The notes under the pieces are model-generated. The model was not told the origin of the DNA, made no database searches, and saw only the letters and a list, made by a program, of their open reading frames with translations. From Natrinema sp. HArc-T2 (lineage in GTDB: Archaea; Halobacteriota; Halobacteria; Halobacteriales; Natrialbaceae), in NCBI RefSeq assembly GCF_041821085.1, contig NZ_JBGUAZ010000001.1, positions 124,001 through 188,000 on the forward strand: a stretch of DNA of 64,000 nucleotides. Reading direction: 5' to 3'. Below, piece after piece: positions 1 to 7,871 of this stretch (positions are counted from its first letter, which is position 1; every line of letters starts with the position of its first letter). Both the position numbers and the translations under genes were made by a program.

Positions 1-958
1 CCTCCTCGAGCCACTTGCGCCCGCGTTCGATGCCTTTCCGGTTCAAATACTCCGAGGGGCCGGAGAGAACGAGCAGGGCGCGCTCGGTGCCTTCGATCTC
101 ACACGGCAGCGTGAGCCGGCCAAGCGCGGCCTTGCGGACGAGGCTCGTGATGCGGTTCGTGGTGTTGGCAGCGTCCAGTCCGTCGTCGCCACCGCCGCCG
201 TCGCCAGTAAACCGCGAGAGGAGGCCACCACCGGTATTCAACTCGACCTCTTCGCTCGCGAAGCCGACGGTCGAGACGCCGCCGCCCGAGAGTGTGTTGA
301 TGATCTCCGAAGAGTCGACGACGCTTTCTGCGACCTCCTGTCCGTCGCCAACCTCGCCGGCACCGAAGAGGATACCAAAGCGGCGGACGATCTCCTCGTT
401 GATCTGTTCGTAGCCGCCTTCGACGGACTCACCGGTCTGTCGCCAGGAGTCGTTGTCGAAGACGAGCAGGTTGTCGACCTCGCGGACGAACGTCTGGAAG
501 GATCGAGCCGCGTTGAGCGTGTAGATCCCACCCTCGTCCGTCCCCGGCAGGACGCCGAGTCCGTAGACGGGGATCGTGTAGATTCGCTTCAGATGTTTCG
601 CGAGGACTGGCGCACCACCCGAGCCGGTGCCGCCGCCCATGCCGGCGACGATCAGAAACGCGTCGACCTCGTGGGTCGGGATCTGGTCGATGGCGTTCTG
701 TACCTCGTCGATGTCCTCCTCGGCGACTTCCGCGCCGAGCTCGTTGTCAGCACCCACGCCGTGGCCCTTTACACGGGCCTGGCCGATGAGTACGCGATTC
801 TCCTGTGGAATATTGTCAAGACCGATGAGGTCCGCTTTCGCGGAGTTGACGGCAATCGCCGCGCGGACGATTCCGCTGTTCGTCCGATCGTCGTACTCGA
901 GGAATCGATCGACGATCTTGCCACCGGCCTGTCCGAATCCGATCATCGCCAGCTTCAT
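1..958 (-). CDS. cetZ: CetZ tubulin-superfamily cytoskeletal protein (3' end outside window)
   Basis: GTP-binding tubulin/FtsZ-superfamily protein of the archaeal CetZ branch; family members control cell shape and motility in haloarchaea. The ATG at 956-958 (complement) starts MKLAMIGFGQAGGKIVDRFL, a typical CetZ N-terminus with a glycine-rich nucleotide loop. The tubulin signature GGGTGSG (in AGMGGGTGSGGAP) follows around residues 106-112. About 319 residues are visible of a usual length near 390-400; the frame is open to base 1, so the C-terminal end is missing through the window edge, not through mutation. A TATA-like box lies about 45 nt upstream. Similarity is closest to the CetZ1-type sequences I know, but I cannot separate paralogues without alignment. 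Confidence 0.93.
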   Translation of the reverse strand, partial: MKLAMIGFGQAGGKIVDRFLEYDDRTNSGIVRAAIAVNSAKADLIGLDNIPQENRVLIGQARVKGHGVGADNELGAEVAEEDIDEVQNAIDQIPTHEVDAFLIVAGMGGGTGSGGAPVLAKHLKRIYTIPVYGLGVLPGTDEGGIYTLNAARSFQTFVREVDNLLVFDNDSWRQTGESVEGGYEQINEEIVRRFGILFGAGEVGDGQEVAESVVDSSEIINTLSGGGVSTVGFASEEVELNTGGGLLSRFTGDGGGGDDGLDAANTTNRITSLVRKAALGRLTLPCEIEGTERALLVLSGPSEYLNRKGIERGRKWLEE

Positions 959-1002
959 TGTTTGTCAGGGGGCTCCGTTGGATTGGTACCAGTGCAATGG
1001 AG

Positions 1003-1010
1003 GATATAAA
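1003..1010 (-). promoter_or_regulatory. TATA-like box of cetZ
   Basis: On the minus strand this reads TTTATATC, about 45 nt upstream of the cetZ ATG, with a purine-rich GGAG between it and the start. The gene is therefore probably expressed with a short 5' leader, unlike most genes in this window. Confidence 0.45.
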
Positions 1011-1073
1011 CCTTGTGCTAAGCTGAATTTCTCGAACGATTTACTATCTCGCTAAATAGAGAGAATGGGCGGG

Positions 1074-1133
1074 TCTCCCCCCGAAACGGGGAGAGAAACA
1101 CCACTGATTATGTCTATCGGTTGATCGGTGTTT
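1074..1133. other. Structured intergenic segment with two hairpins
   Basis: A perfect 7-bp stem TCTCCCC/GGGGAGA (1074-1080 with 1088-1094, loop CCGAAAC) is followed by AAACACC (1096-1102) pairing with GGTGTTT (1127-1133). The segment sits between the 3' end of the NmrA-like gene and the cetZ promoter, so it may end transcripts coming from the right. No gene is visible. Confidence 0.4.
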
Positions 1134-1155
1134 ATTACTGTAAGCGGTGTCGCCG

Positions 1156-1240
1156 TCAGACGGACTCCTGTCAGTGGGTGCCGGTGTACCCGTGACTGCC
1201 CTGCAGTCGGGCCGGTCGCTCGTGACAGCAGACCGTCTCA
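1156..1240 (-). repeat. Palindromic intergenic element, copy A
   Basis: 85-bp member of the element family described in the findings, in reverse orientation. The arm TGAGACGGTCTGCTGTCA starts on the TGA stop codon (complement of 1238-1240) of the NmrA-like gene, and the other arm ends at 1156. The inner part forms its own short hairpin (GACTGC/GCAGTC). Confidence 0.85.
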
Positions 1241-2158
1241 GGCCGTGCCAGCCGGTTTCGGCCGTCGTGTCGCCCCATCGAGCCCGAGGTACGACTCGAG
1301 CGTCGTCAGGTCTGCGGGCTTACGACCAAAGTCGGTTACGTCGTTGTCGGCGACGGTGTTGTCGAACGCGAGCGAGCGGGCCTGATCTGGACCGAAAGGC
1401 ACGAACGGCAGCGGGCCGACCGCCGAGAGCCCGACTTTTGCGAGTCCCATCGGGATCGGGACGATTGTGACGTCTTTCCCCTCGGCCTCGTAGGCCAGCT
1501 CCGTCACGTCCGCGAGTGTGAGGACCTGTGGGCCACCGATTTCGTAGATTTCACCGATGTGGGTGTCGTCTTCGAGCGCCTCGGCCAGTATCGGGACGAG
1601 ATCCCCGACCCAGATCGGCTGGAACCGGGTCTTCCCGCCGCCTGGCAATGCGGTCACGTACGGCGTCGTCAGGGTTTTCGTGAAGTCGACGAACTCGCCG
1701 CCGTCGCCGAAGACGACCGACGGGCGGACGATCGTCCATTCGAGACTCGAGTTCCGGACGACCCGCTCTGCGTTTCCCTTGGCACGGATATAGGCGGTGT
1801 CGCCGTTCGGGTCTGCTCCAAGTGCGCTCAGCTGCAGGAAGCGGTCGACATCGCCGTCCTCGGCCGCGCGAACGAGGTTCTCGGTACCGCCGAGGTGGAC
1901 TTCCTCGTGGCTCGTCCCGCCGGGGGGCTCGAACAGCGGCGACAGCGAGACGAGGTTGACGACGGCGTCGTGGTCCGCAACGGTCGTGGCGATCGAGTCG
2001 TAGGCGCTGACGTCGCCCATTGCCGTCTCGACGCCATCTGGCAGGCCGCTGCTGTCGGGTGATCGTGACAGTGCCGTTACCTCGTGGCCGCGCTCGGCCA
2101 GTTCCGCACACAAATTCCTGCCGATAAAGCCGGTTCCGCCGGCGACGAGGATCTTCAT
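1238..2158 (-). CDS. NmrA/SDR-a5-like NAD(P)-binding protein (complex I NDUFA9-type)
   Basis: Atypical short-chain dehydrogenase, 306 aa. The N-terminus MKILVAGGTGFIGRNL carries the GxxGxxG nucleotide loop at residues 7-13. The middle contains SALGADP, followed by YIRAKGNAE in place of the classical YxxxK, as in the NmrA/NDUFA9 branch that often binds NAD(P) without being an active dehydrogenase. The start is supported by a TATTTATC box 24-31 nt upstream, which suggests a leaderless mRNA. The stop codon is the first triplet of repeat copy A. It is divergent from the R2-like oxidase gene with about 130 bp between them. The substrate is unknown; quinone-related or regulatory roles are possible by family only. 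Confidence 0.8.
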   Translation of the reverse strand: MKILVAGGTGFIGRNLCAELAERGHEVTALSRSPDSSGLPDGVETAMGDVSAYDSIATTVADHDAVVNLVSLSPLFEPPGGTSHEEVHLGGTENLVRAAEDGDVDRFLQLSALGADPNGDTAYIRAKGNAERVVRNSSLEWTIVRPSVVFGDGGEFVDFTKTLTTPYVTALPGGGKTRFQPIWVGDLVPILAEALEDDTHIGEIYEIGGPQVLTLADVTELAYEAEGKDVTIVPIPMGLAKVGLSAVGPLPFVPFGPDQARSLAFDNTVADNDVTDFGRKPADLTTLESYLGLDGATRRPKPAGTA

Positions 2159-2181
2159 ACGTGAAATATGACCGTGGAGCG

Positions 2182-2189
2182 ATAAATAG
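2182..2189 (-). promoter_or_regulatory. TATA-like box of the NmrA-like gene
   Basis: TATTTATC on the minus strand, 24-31 nt before the ATG at 2158, as expected for a leaderless archaeal transcript. Confidence 0.5.
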
Positions 2190-2261
2190 ATGGACGGCTA
2201 CGTATGCAGCCAGTGGCGGGGCCGATCGCCACGTCACCATCGGCAGTTGGGATGGGCAGCC

Positions 2262-2269
2262 TTATTTTC
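2262..2269 (+). promoter_or_regulatory. TATA-like box of the R2-like oxidase gene
   Basis: TTATTTTC, 23-30 nt before the ATG at 2292. It probably drives the oxidase-MDR reductase pair. Confidence 0.45.
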
Positions 2270-2291
2270 GGATTGATTAAACAGGTCTGAC

Positions 2292-3140
2292 ATGCCGCCG
2301 GAAGCCCGGGAGACGACGGAGCGATACTTCAGACAGGCAGTCGAGCGCCACTGGGATCCGTACGCGATCGACCTGACGACCGACCGAGAGACGCTCACCG
2401 ACCTCAGCCGAAGCGCGTTTACGCAGTTGCGCGCGACACTTGCCATGTTCGGCGCGGGCGAGGAACACGTCACCGAGGATCTGGTGCCGGTCGCAGCAGT
2501 CGTCGACGACGACAGCGATCAGCGATTCGTCGCGAGCCACCTCTACGACGAGGCCAAACATGCCGCCTTCTTCGAGCGCTACTGGGCCGAGGCCGTCAGG
2601 CCCGCCACGGAGGCGCGCGGCCTCGAGCCGACCGCGCCGACGGCCGATCGCTGGTTCACCGACTCCTACGAGGAAATCTTCGATCGGACCGAAACGGCGA
2701 TGAATCGCCTGCTCGAGGCAGATACGCCCGAAAACCGGGCTCGAGCGTACTGTCACTACCACCTGACGGTCGAGGGCGTCTTCGGCCAGACTGGCTTTCA
2801 CGCCGTCGAGTCGACGTTCGGCCCGGAAACGGATGGGCCGTCGCTTCCGGGGCTGGTCGAGGGATTCAGCGGTATCCGCCGGGACGAGGGTCGCCACGTC
2901 GGCTACGGGATGGATCGACTCGCAGCCCTCCTTCGGCGTGGCGCGGTCGACCGCTCGCTCGTCGAGGAGACAGTCATGGACCTCGCCGAGCCGGTCGACG
3001 CCGTCGTCGAGCGGATGGGGTGGCGTCGCCTGCCCGGCCCCGACAGCGACGACCTCGTGGCGTTCGTCGCCCAGCAGCGTCGCAACCGACTACAGCAACT
3101 GCCCGGCGGAGCCGCCGCCGACACGGAGGGCGAGAACTGA
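2292..3140 (+). CDS. R2-like ligand-binding oxidase (ferritin-like di-metal protein)
   Basis: Ferritin-fold protein, 282 aa, of the R2lox group related to ribonucleotide reductase R2. The expected metal ligands are visible: Glu57 in GEEHV, Glu87/His90 in YDEAKHAAF, Glu161 in LTVEGVFG and Glu199/His202 in RRDEGRHVGYG. The two residues that form the ether cross-link in characterised R2lox proteins also appear conserved: Val60 (ligand Glu +3) and Tyr156 (ligand Glu -5). R2lox proteins bind a Mn/Fe centre and are known to bind a long-chain fatty acid at the metal site. The MDR reductase gene starts 2 nt after the stop, and an ACP-dependent synthesis operon follows. A link to lipid oxidation is therefore attractive, but it is inference. 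No RNR large subunit is nearby. Confidence 0.78.
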   Translation: MPPEARETTERYFRQAVERHWDPYAIDLTTDRETLTDLSRSAFTQLRATLAMFGAGEEHVTEDLVPVAAVVDDDSDQRFVASHLYDEAKHAAFFERYWAEAVRPATEARGLEPTAPTADRWFTDSYEEIFDRTETAMNRLLEADTPENRARAYCHYHLTVEGVFGQTGFHAVESTFGPETDGPSLPGLVEGFSGIRRDEGRHVGYGMDRLAALLRRGAVDRSLVEETVMDLAEPVDAVVERMGWRRLPGPDSDDLVAFVAQQRRNRLQQLPGGAAADTEGEN

Positions 3141-3142
3141 CC

Positions 3143-4114
3143 ATGCGAGCTGTCGAAGTACCTGAATACGGCGGCAGCGACGTCCTGACGGTCACCGACC
3201 GGGACGCACCTACGCCAAACGCGAATGAAGTCGCTATCGACGTCGCCGCCGCCGGCGTCAACTTCGCCGACCTCGAGCAACGTCGCGGGGTCTACCCCGA
3301 CAGTCCGTCGCCGCCGTTCGTCCCGGGGCTGGCCGTCGCCGGTACCGTCACGACCGCGCCGGCGACGAGTGACTTCGCGGTCGGCGATCGCGTCGCCGCG
3401 CTGTCGTCGACCGGCGGCTACGCGGCGGTTGCGACGGCACCCGTCGACCGAACCTTCGAAATCCCCGACTCGATTCCGTGGGCCGACGCGACTGCCCTGC
3501 CGGTCCAGGGGCTGACCGCCCACAACGTCCTCCACGAGTGGGGCGACCTCTCGGCCGACGACCGAGTCCTGATCCATGCTGGGGCAGGCGGCGTCGGCTC
3601 GCTTGCCGTCCAACTGGCCGCCGCGGCCGGAGCGACCGTCTTCGCCACCGCGAGCACCACAGCGAAACGCGAGCTGGCTCGAAAGCTCGGGGCCGACCAC
3701 ACCATCGACTACACCGACACCGACGTTGCAGACGCCGTCCACGAACGAACGGACGACCGTGGCGTCGACCTCGTCGTCGACGGGGTCGGCGGCGACGCCT
3801 TTGCTGCCAGCGTGGACGCGCTCGCGCCGGTCGGTCGCATCGTCTCGTTTGGGATGGCGAGCGGCTCCGTGCCGACCGTGGCGACCCCGCGGCTGTTTTT
3901 CGCGAACCAATCCGTCCGCGGCTACCACCTCGAGCACGCCCTCGAACACGTCCCCGAGCGCGTCCTCGGTGCGGTGCCGTCGCTGCTCGAGAGTGTTGCC
4001 ACCGGGCAGGTCGATGTCGTCGTCGACCGGACATTGGCGCTGGCGGACGCCACGCAGGCCCACGACGCGCTCGCCGCCCGCGAGACCGTTGGCACGATCG
4101 TCCTCGAATCATAA
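3143..4114 (+). CDS. MDR-family zinc-independent quinone/enoyl reductase-like protein
   Basis: Medium-chain dehydrogenase/reductase of the NADPH:quinone oxidoreductase type, 323 aa. The start MRAVEVPEYGGSDVL is 2 nt after the oxidase stop, so the two genes are almost certainly cotranscribed; an upstream in-frame ATG inside the oxidase gene is less likely. Features: the GroES-like entrance AAGVNFADLEQRRG, the segment LPVQGLTAHNVL, and the nucleotide loop HAGAGGVGSLAVQLA near residues 150-160. Structural and catalytic zinc cysteines are absent. This fold includes true quinone reductases and also enoyl-thioester reductases. With an ACP operon 51 nt downstream, enoyl reduction is a testable possibility. 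Sequence alone does not decide it. Confidence 0.82.
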   Translation: MRAVEVPEYGGSDVLTVTDRDAPTPNANEVAIDVAAAGVNFADLEQRRGVYPDSPSPPFVPGLAVAGTVTTAPATSDFAVGDRVAALSSTGGYAAVATAPVDRTFEIPDSIPWADATALPVQGLTAHNVLHEWGDLSADDRVLIHAGAGGVGSLAVQLAAAAGATVFATASTTAKRELARKLGADHTIDYTDTDVADAVHERTDDRGVDLVVDGVGGDAFAASVDALAPVGRIVSFGMASGSVPTVATPRLFFANQSVRGYHLEHALEHVPERVLGAVPSLLESVATGQVDVVVDRTLALADATQAHDALAARETVGTIVLES

Positions 4115-4136
4115 GGGCCGACGAGAACCGGGACGG

Positions 4137-4142
4137 TTTTAG
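4137..4142 (+). promoter_or_regulatory. TATA-like box of the ACP operon
   Basis: TTTTAG, 24-29 nt before the ACP ATG at 4166, giving the acyl-carrier operon its own leaderless promoter in addition to any read-through from the reductase gene. Confidence 0.45.
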
Positions 4143-4165
4143 CGGCGGTCACGGAACGACAGCAT

Positions 4166-4411
4166 ATGACAGCTACTGAGGGTGTACCCGACCGTGTCGA
4201 AGGGATCGTTGCTGACCGATTGCGTGTCGACGCGGACGCGTTCGACGATGACACGCCGTTCGACGGCGAGGCGCTCGACGCCGATTCGCTCGATCTGGTC
4301 GAAATAGCGGAGGCCATCGACGCAGAGGTCGGCGTCCACGTTCCTGATGATGATCTCGAGGACCTCGAGACAGTTGGTGACCTGACGACGTACGTTGCCG
4401 AGCGCGCCTGA
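4166..4411 (+). CDS. acpP: Acyl carrier protein
   Basis: 81-aa, strongly acidic carrier protein. The phosphopantetheine attachment motif is clear: DADSLDLVEIAEAID, with Ser41 as the site to be modified, in the usual D-S-L context before helix II. Length and predicted four-helix pattern match bacterial ACPs. The stop TGA is followed by one base and then the ATG of the ketoacyl synthase, so translation is coupled. ACP is rare in archaea, which build isoprenoid lipids. The immediate presence of a dedicated AcpS, a transacylase, a synthase and a reductase makes a genuine ACP role much more likely than a chance hit. Confidence 0.88.
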   Translation: MTATEGVPDRVEGIVADRLRVDADAFDDDTPFDGEALDADSLDLVEIAEAIDAEVGVHVPDDDLEDLETVGDLTTYVAERA

Positions 4412-4412
4412 G

Positions 4413-5636
4413 ATGAGCCGCGACGTGGTCGTGACCGGCCTCGGTCTGGTAACACCGCTCGGCGAGAGCGTCGACCGGACCTGGGACGGGTTGCTCGACG
4501 GTGCGAGCGGCGCGGGGCCGATCACTCGTTTCGACCCCGACGAGGCGGGGCTGCGGGCCTCGATCGCCTGTGAGGTGGAGACCGATCCAGCAGCCGTCGC
4601 GCCCGACGACCGTGTCGACGACCGGACGATGGGCCGGTACGCTCAGTTCGCCGTCGCCGCCACTGCCGGGGCACTGGCCGATGCCGGCTTCGACGCTGCC
4701 AGTCCCGACTGGAACGCCGAACGGGTGGGGACCAGTATCGGCTCCGGACTGGCCGGCCTGGCCGAAATCGAAGCTACGGCGGGCGAGCGCCCCTCGCCGT
4801 CGTTTCTCGTGAGCGCACTAACGAACCTCGCAGCCGGCCACGTCAGCATGACCATCGGTGCGAAGGGGCCGAACCGCGCGCCGGGCACGGCGTGTTCGGC
4901 GGGTACCCACGCCATCGCGGTCGCGACCGACGACATCCGACGCGGTCGGGCCGATATCGTCGTTGCTGGTGGCACCGACGCCGCGATCTCGCCGCTCGGC
5001 GTCGGCAGCTTCGACGCGATGCGGGCGCTCAGTACCCGTACCGACGACCCCGCGGCGGCGAGTCGCCCCTTCGACACCGACCGGGATGGGCTCGTTCTCT
5101 CGGAGGGCTGTGGCATCGTCGTCCTCGAGGCACGCGACCACGCCCGCGAGCGCGGGGCGACGCCGTACGCCGCGATCACCGGATCCGGTCGGTCGGCCGA
5201 CGCCCACCACCCCACGCGACCGGCTGAATCGGGCGACGGGCTTCGACGCTGTCTCGAGCAGGCGCTGTCCGATGCCGACAGGGAGCCGACCGCCGTCGAT
5301 CACGTCAACGCTCACGCGACGAGTACGCCGGTCGGTGACGCGCGTGAAGCCGACGCGCTCGCGACGGTGTTCGCCGAGACCGGCGTCCCGCCGACGACGA
5401 GTATCAAAGGCCACCTCGGGCACCCACTCGGCGCTGCCGGCGCGATCGAGGCTGCTGTCGTCGCCCGGACCATCGCCGAGGGGACGATCCCGCCGACGGC
5501 GAACTACGAGACGCCCGATCCGGCCTGTGAGCTGCCGGTGGTCACCGAGCCACACGAGACGACTGTCGATGTCGCCGTGAGTACGTCGGCTGGCTTCGGC
5601 GGGACCAACGGGGCGCTCGTGTTCGAGCGCCCGTAA
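4413..5636 (+). CDS. fabF: Beta-ketoacyl-ACP synthase II (FabF/KAS family)
   Basis: Condensing enzyme, 407 aa, close to the normal FabF length. It decarboxylates malonyl-ACP and extends an acyl chain by two carbons. All catalytic residues are present: Cys161 in APGTACSAGTHAI, His301 in VNAHATSTPVGD, Lys332 and His337 in SIKGHLGHPLGAAG, with the C-terminal GFGGTNG loop. It is therefore a true synthase, not a chain-length factor or thiolase. I take the ATG at 4413 (MSRDVVVTGLGLVTPLG) because KAS proteins begin just before VVVTGLG; the in-frame ATG at 4395 lies within the ACP gene. The AcpS gene follows after 2 nt. Both FAS II and iterative polyketide-like use are possible. Confidence 0.9.
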   Translation: MSRDVVVTGLGLVTPLGESVDRTWDGLLDGASGAGPITRFDPDEAGLRASIACEVETDPAAVAPDDRVDDRTMGRYAQFAVAATAGALADAGFDAASPDWNAERVGTSIGSGLAGLAEIEATAGERPSPSFLVSALTNLAAGHVSMTIGAKGPNRAPGTACSAGTHAIAVATDDIRRGRADIVVAGGTDAAISPLGVGSFDAMRALSTRTDDPAAASRPFDTDRDGLVLSEGCGIVVLEARDHARERGATPYAAITGSGRSADAHHPTRPAESGDGLRRCLEQALSDADREPTAVDHVNAHATSTPVGDAREADALATVFAETGVPPTTSIKGHLGHPLGAAGAIEAAVVARTIAEGTIPPTANYETPDPACELPVVTEPHETTVDVAVSTSAGFGGTNGALVFERP

Positions 5637-5638
5637 CG

Positions 5639-6085
5639 ATGGCCGACGACGGCGTTCCCCGTGACTCGGGTCCCATCGTCGCACACGGCGTCGACATCGT
5701 CGCCATTTCCCGTATCGCCGACCTCCTCTCCGAGTTCGATGACTCGTTTCGCAACCGCGTGTTCACGTCGACCGAACAGACCTATTGTGAGGCACAGGCC
5801 GATCCACCACAGCACTACGCCGCCCGCTGGGCGGCCAAGGAGGCGTTCCTGAAGACACTCGCCGGTGCGTCCCCCGGCGTGCCCACCGCCGCCATCGAAA
5901 TCGATCGCCAGGCCGACGGCCCCCACCTCTCGCTTGCTCCCGTCGCGACCGATGCGCTCGCTGTGACGCTCGAGGAACGTGGCAGTTCGCTCGCGATGGC
6001 CGACATCGACGTCAGCCTGAGCCACGATCAGACAGCAGGGTATGCCGTCGGCTCGGTCACTGTCGTGGGGACTCGACACCACTAA
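5639..6085 (+). CDS. acpS: Holo-ACP synthase (AcpS-type 4'-phosphopantetheinyl transferase)
   Basis: Transfers 4'-phosphopantetheine from CoA to the ACP serine. 148 aa, slightly longer than bacterial AcpS (about 120-126 aa) because of N- and C-terminal additions. The Mg-binding residues are visible: Asp19 in HGVDIVAISR and Glu68 in AARWAAKEAFLKTL. The preceding RVFTSTEQTYC and the C-terminal DVSLSHDQTAGYAV are standard AcpS motifs. It starts 2 nt after the ketoacyl synthase stop. A dedicated activating enzyme inside the operon is strong evidence that the ACP is modified and used. Confidence 0.87.
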   Translation: MADDGVPRDSGPIVAHGVDIVAISRIADLLSEFDDSFRNRVFTSTEQTYCEAQADPPQHYAARWAAKEAFLKTLAGASPGVPTAAIEIDRQADGPHLSLAPVATDALAVTLEERGSSLAMADIDVSLSHDQTAGYAVGSVTVVGTRHH

Positions 6086-6112
6086 GCGGATGGTCTGATT
6101 CACAGCACTGAT

Positions 6113-7060
6113 ATGACCACTGCCGAGTCCGCCACGACGCTCGACGGGACGGCGTTTCTCTTCCCCGGGCAGGGGAGCCAGACCGTCGGGATGGGACGGG
6201 CGTTCTACGACGACTGGCCCGAGACGCGAGCGATGTTCGATCGGCTGGACGATGCCCTCGAGATCGATCTCCCGGGGCTGTGCTTCGACGGGACCGCCGA
6301 GGCGATCCAGCGTCCAAGCAACACCCAGCCGCTGTTGTTGGCGACAGGGATCGCGGTCTATGAGGGGCTGACGGCTCGCTTCGATGTCGAGCCGGCAGCC
6401 GTCGCCGGCCACAGCCTCGGGCACTTCACAGCGCTAGCAGCCGCCGACGCGATGGAGCCCGCGACCACGGCCACACTCACCCACTGGCGAGGCAAGTGCA
6501 TGGAACGGGCGGCGACCGCCGACGGCCCGGGGACGATGGTCGCAGTGTTGCTGGCCGACCCGGACACGGTCGCCGAGGCCTGTGCCGCCCGCGATGATGT
6601 CGGTGTCGCCCTATATAACGCACCGAAACAGACTGTCATCAGTGGCACGACCGAGGGCGTGGCGACGGTCCAAGAAACGATCTCGGAGCGGACGACCGCC
6701 CGGTTTCGCGAACTCGAGGTCGGCGCGGCGTTCCATTCGCCGGTGATGGCGTCAGCCATCGACTGCGTCGAAACAGCGATGGCCGACGTGACGTTGCGTG
6801 AGGCCGAACTCCCCGTCGTCTCTGACGTGACCGGCGAGTGCTATACCGAGCCGACCGTCGCACGGCGAGACCTGACGGCCCAGATCACGTCGCCGGTCGA
6901 CTGGGTAGCTGTCATTGACACGCTCCGCACACAGGGTATCGAGCGGTTCGTCGCGTTCCCGCCGGCTGGTGTGTTGGCGGGACTCGTCGAGCGTATCGCG
7001 CCCGAAGCCGAGTGCTGGACGCTCGAGACGCCCGCGGACGCCCGGGAGGTATTCGCGTGA
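6113..7060 (+). CDS. fabD: Malonyl-CoA:ACP transacylase-like protein
   Basis: Acyltransferase of the FabD/AT family, 315 aa (FabD about 310), which loads the extender unit onto ACP. Visible motifs: FPGQGSQTVGMGRAFY near residues 17-32, nucleophile Ser101 in AGHSLGHFTAL, Arg126 in THWRGKCM (holds the malonyl carboxylate in FabD), and catalytic His208 in GAAFHSPVM. Retention of the arginine and of Phe before the His fits malonyl rather than a branched extender; this is family knowledge, not proof. It lies 27 nt after acpS. Its last bases overlap the GTG start of the ketoreductase (GTGA), so the two are translationally coupled. Confidence 0.88.
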   Translation: MTTAESATTLDGTAFLFPGQGSQTVGMGRAFYDDWPETRAMFDRLDDALEIDLPGLCFDGTAEAIQRPSNTQPLLLATGIAVYEGLTARFDVEPAAVAGHSLGHFTALAAADAMEPATTATLTHWRGKCMERAATADGPGTMVAVLLADPDTVAEACAARDDVGVALYNAPKQTVISGTTEGVATVQETISERTTARFRELEVGAAFHSPVMASAIDCVETAMADVTLREAELPVVSDVTGECYTEPTVARRDLTAQITSPVDWVAVIDTLRTQGIERFVAFPPAGVLAGLVERIAPEAECWTLETPADAREVFA

Positions 7061-7806
7061 TCGACTTCGACGGCGAGGTCGCGGTCATCACCGGCGGGAC
7101 ACGCGGCATCGGTCGCGCGGTGGCGACGCGACTGGCCGAGCAGGGAGCGACCGTCGTCGCGACCTATTACGAGGACGACGCGGCTGCCGACGAGACGGCG
7201 GCGGCGCTGGCGTCGTTCCCCGCCGAGACAGCGGTCGAACGGTTCGACGTCGCCGACTTCGACGCGGTAGCGGCGACGTTCGAGACCGTCGCCGAGCGGT
7301 ACGGTCCCCCGACGGTGCTGGTGAACAACGCCGGAACGATGGCCAACGGGCTGTTGGTTCGGATGTCTCCCGAGCAGTGGCAGCGGGTCATCGACGTTAA
7401 CCTCACAGGGACGTTCTACTGCACGCGGGAAGCGGCCAGACGCATGTTGGGCCGCGACGACGGGGGCGGTCGCATCGTCAACGTCGCCAGCGTCGCCGCT
7501 CAGCACGGCTGGGCCGGGCAAGCCAACTACGCCGCGAGCAAGGCCGGCGTCCTCGGCCTCACGCGTGTGGCGGCCCGCGAACTCGGGGGCAAGGGCATCC
7601 GCGTCAACGCCGTCGCACCCGGCTACACCGACACCGACCTGCTCGCGGATTCACGGGGCCACGAGTCGGCTGTCGAGACGGATACCGCAAGCGGTCGCGT
7701 CGCCACACCTGCGGAAGTCGCCGATGTGATCGCGTTTCTGGCCAGCGACGCCGCATCGTACGTCAACGGCGAGGTCGTGCGCGTCGACGACGGTCTCGCG
7801 GTGTAA
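7057..7806 (+). CDS. fabG: 3-oxoacyl-ACP reductase (FabG-type SDR)
   Basis: Short-chain dehydrogenase, 249 aa, expected to reduce the 3-ketoacyl-ACP made by the upstream synthase with NAD(P)H. Motifs: TGGTRGIG at about residues 12-19, NNAG at 90-93, and the catalytic triad Ser145, Tyr158 and Lys162 (YAASK) with the classical 13- and 4-residue spacing. The C-terminus SYVNGEVVRVDDGLAV is typical of FabG. I use the GTG at 7057, which overlaps the transacylase stop by 4 nt and gives the usual start MIDFDGEVAVITGG; an upstream ATG at 7012 would lengthen it into the transacylase gene. No dehydratase gene follows; thymidylate kinase comes next. Confidence 0.88.
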   Translation: MIDFDGEVAVITGGTRGIGRAVATRLAEQGATVVATYYEDDAAADETAAALASFPAETAVERFDVADFDAVAATFETVAERYGPPTVLVNNAGTMANGLLVRMSPEQWQRVIDVNLTGTFYCTREAARRMLGRDDGGGRIVNVASVAAQHGWAGQANYAASKAGVLGLTRVAARELGGKGIRVNAVAPGYTDTDLLADSRGHESAVETDTASGRVATPAEVADVIAFLASDAASYVNGEVVRVDDGLAV

Positions 7807-7871
7807 GTTCGGCTGTCGATGCGTCCAACCCTCTCGACAGATTGTAGTACCCATCACGACGAGGTGCGACC

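Noticed and set aside
4413-5636. Thiolase or PHA-type reading of the synthase gene
   Set aside because: The Cys-His-His set with KGHLGH and GFGGTNG is that of ketoacyl-ACP synthases; thiolase motifs are absent.
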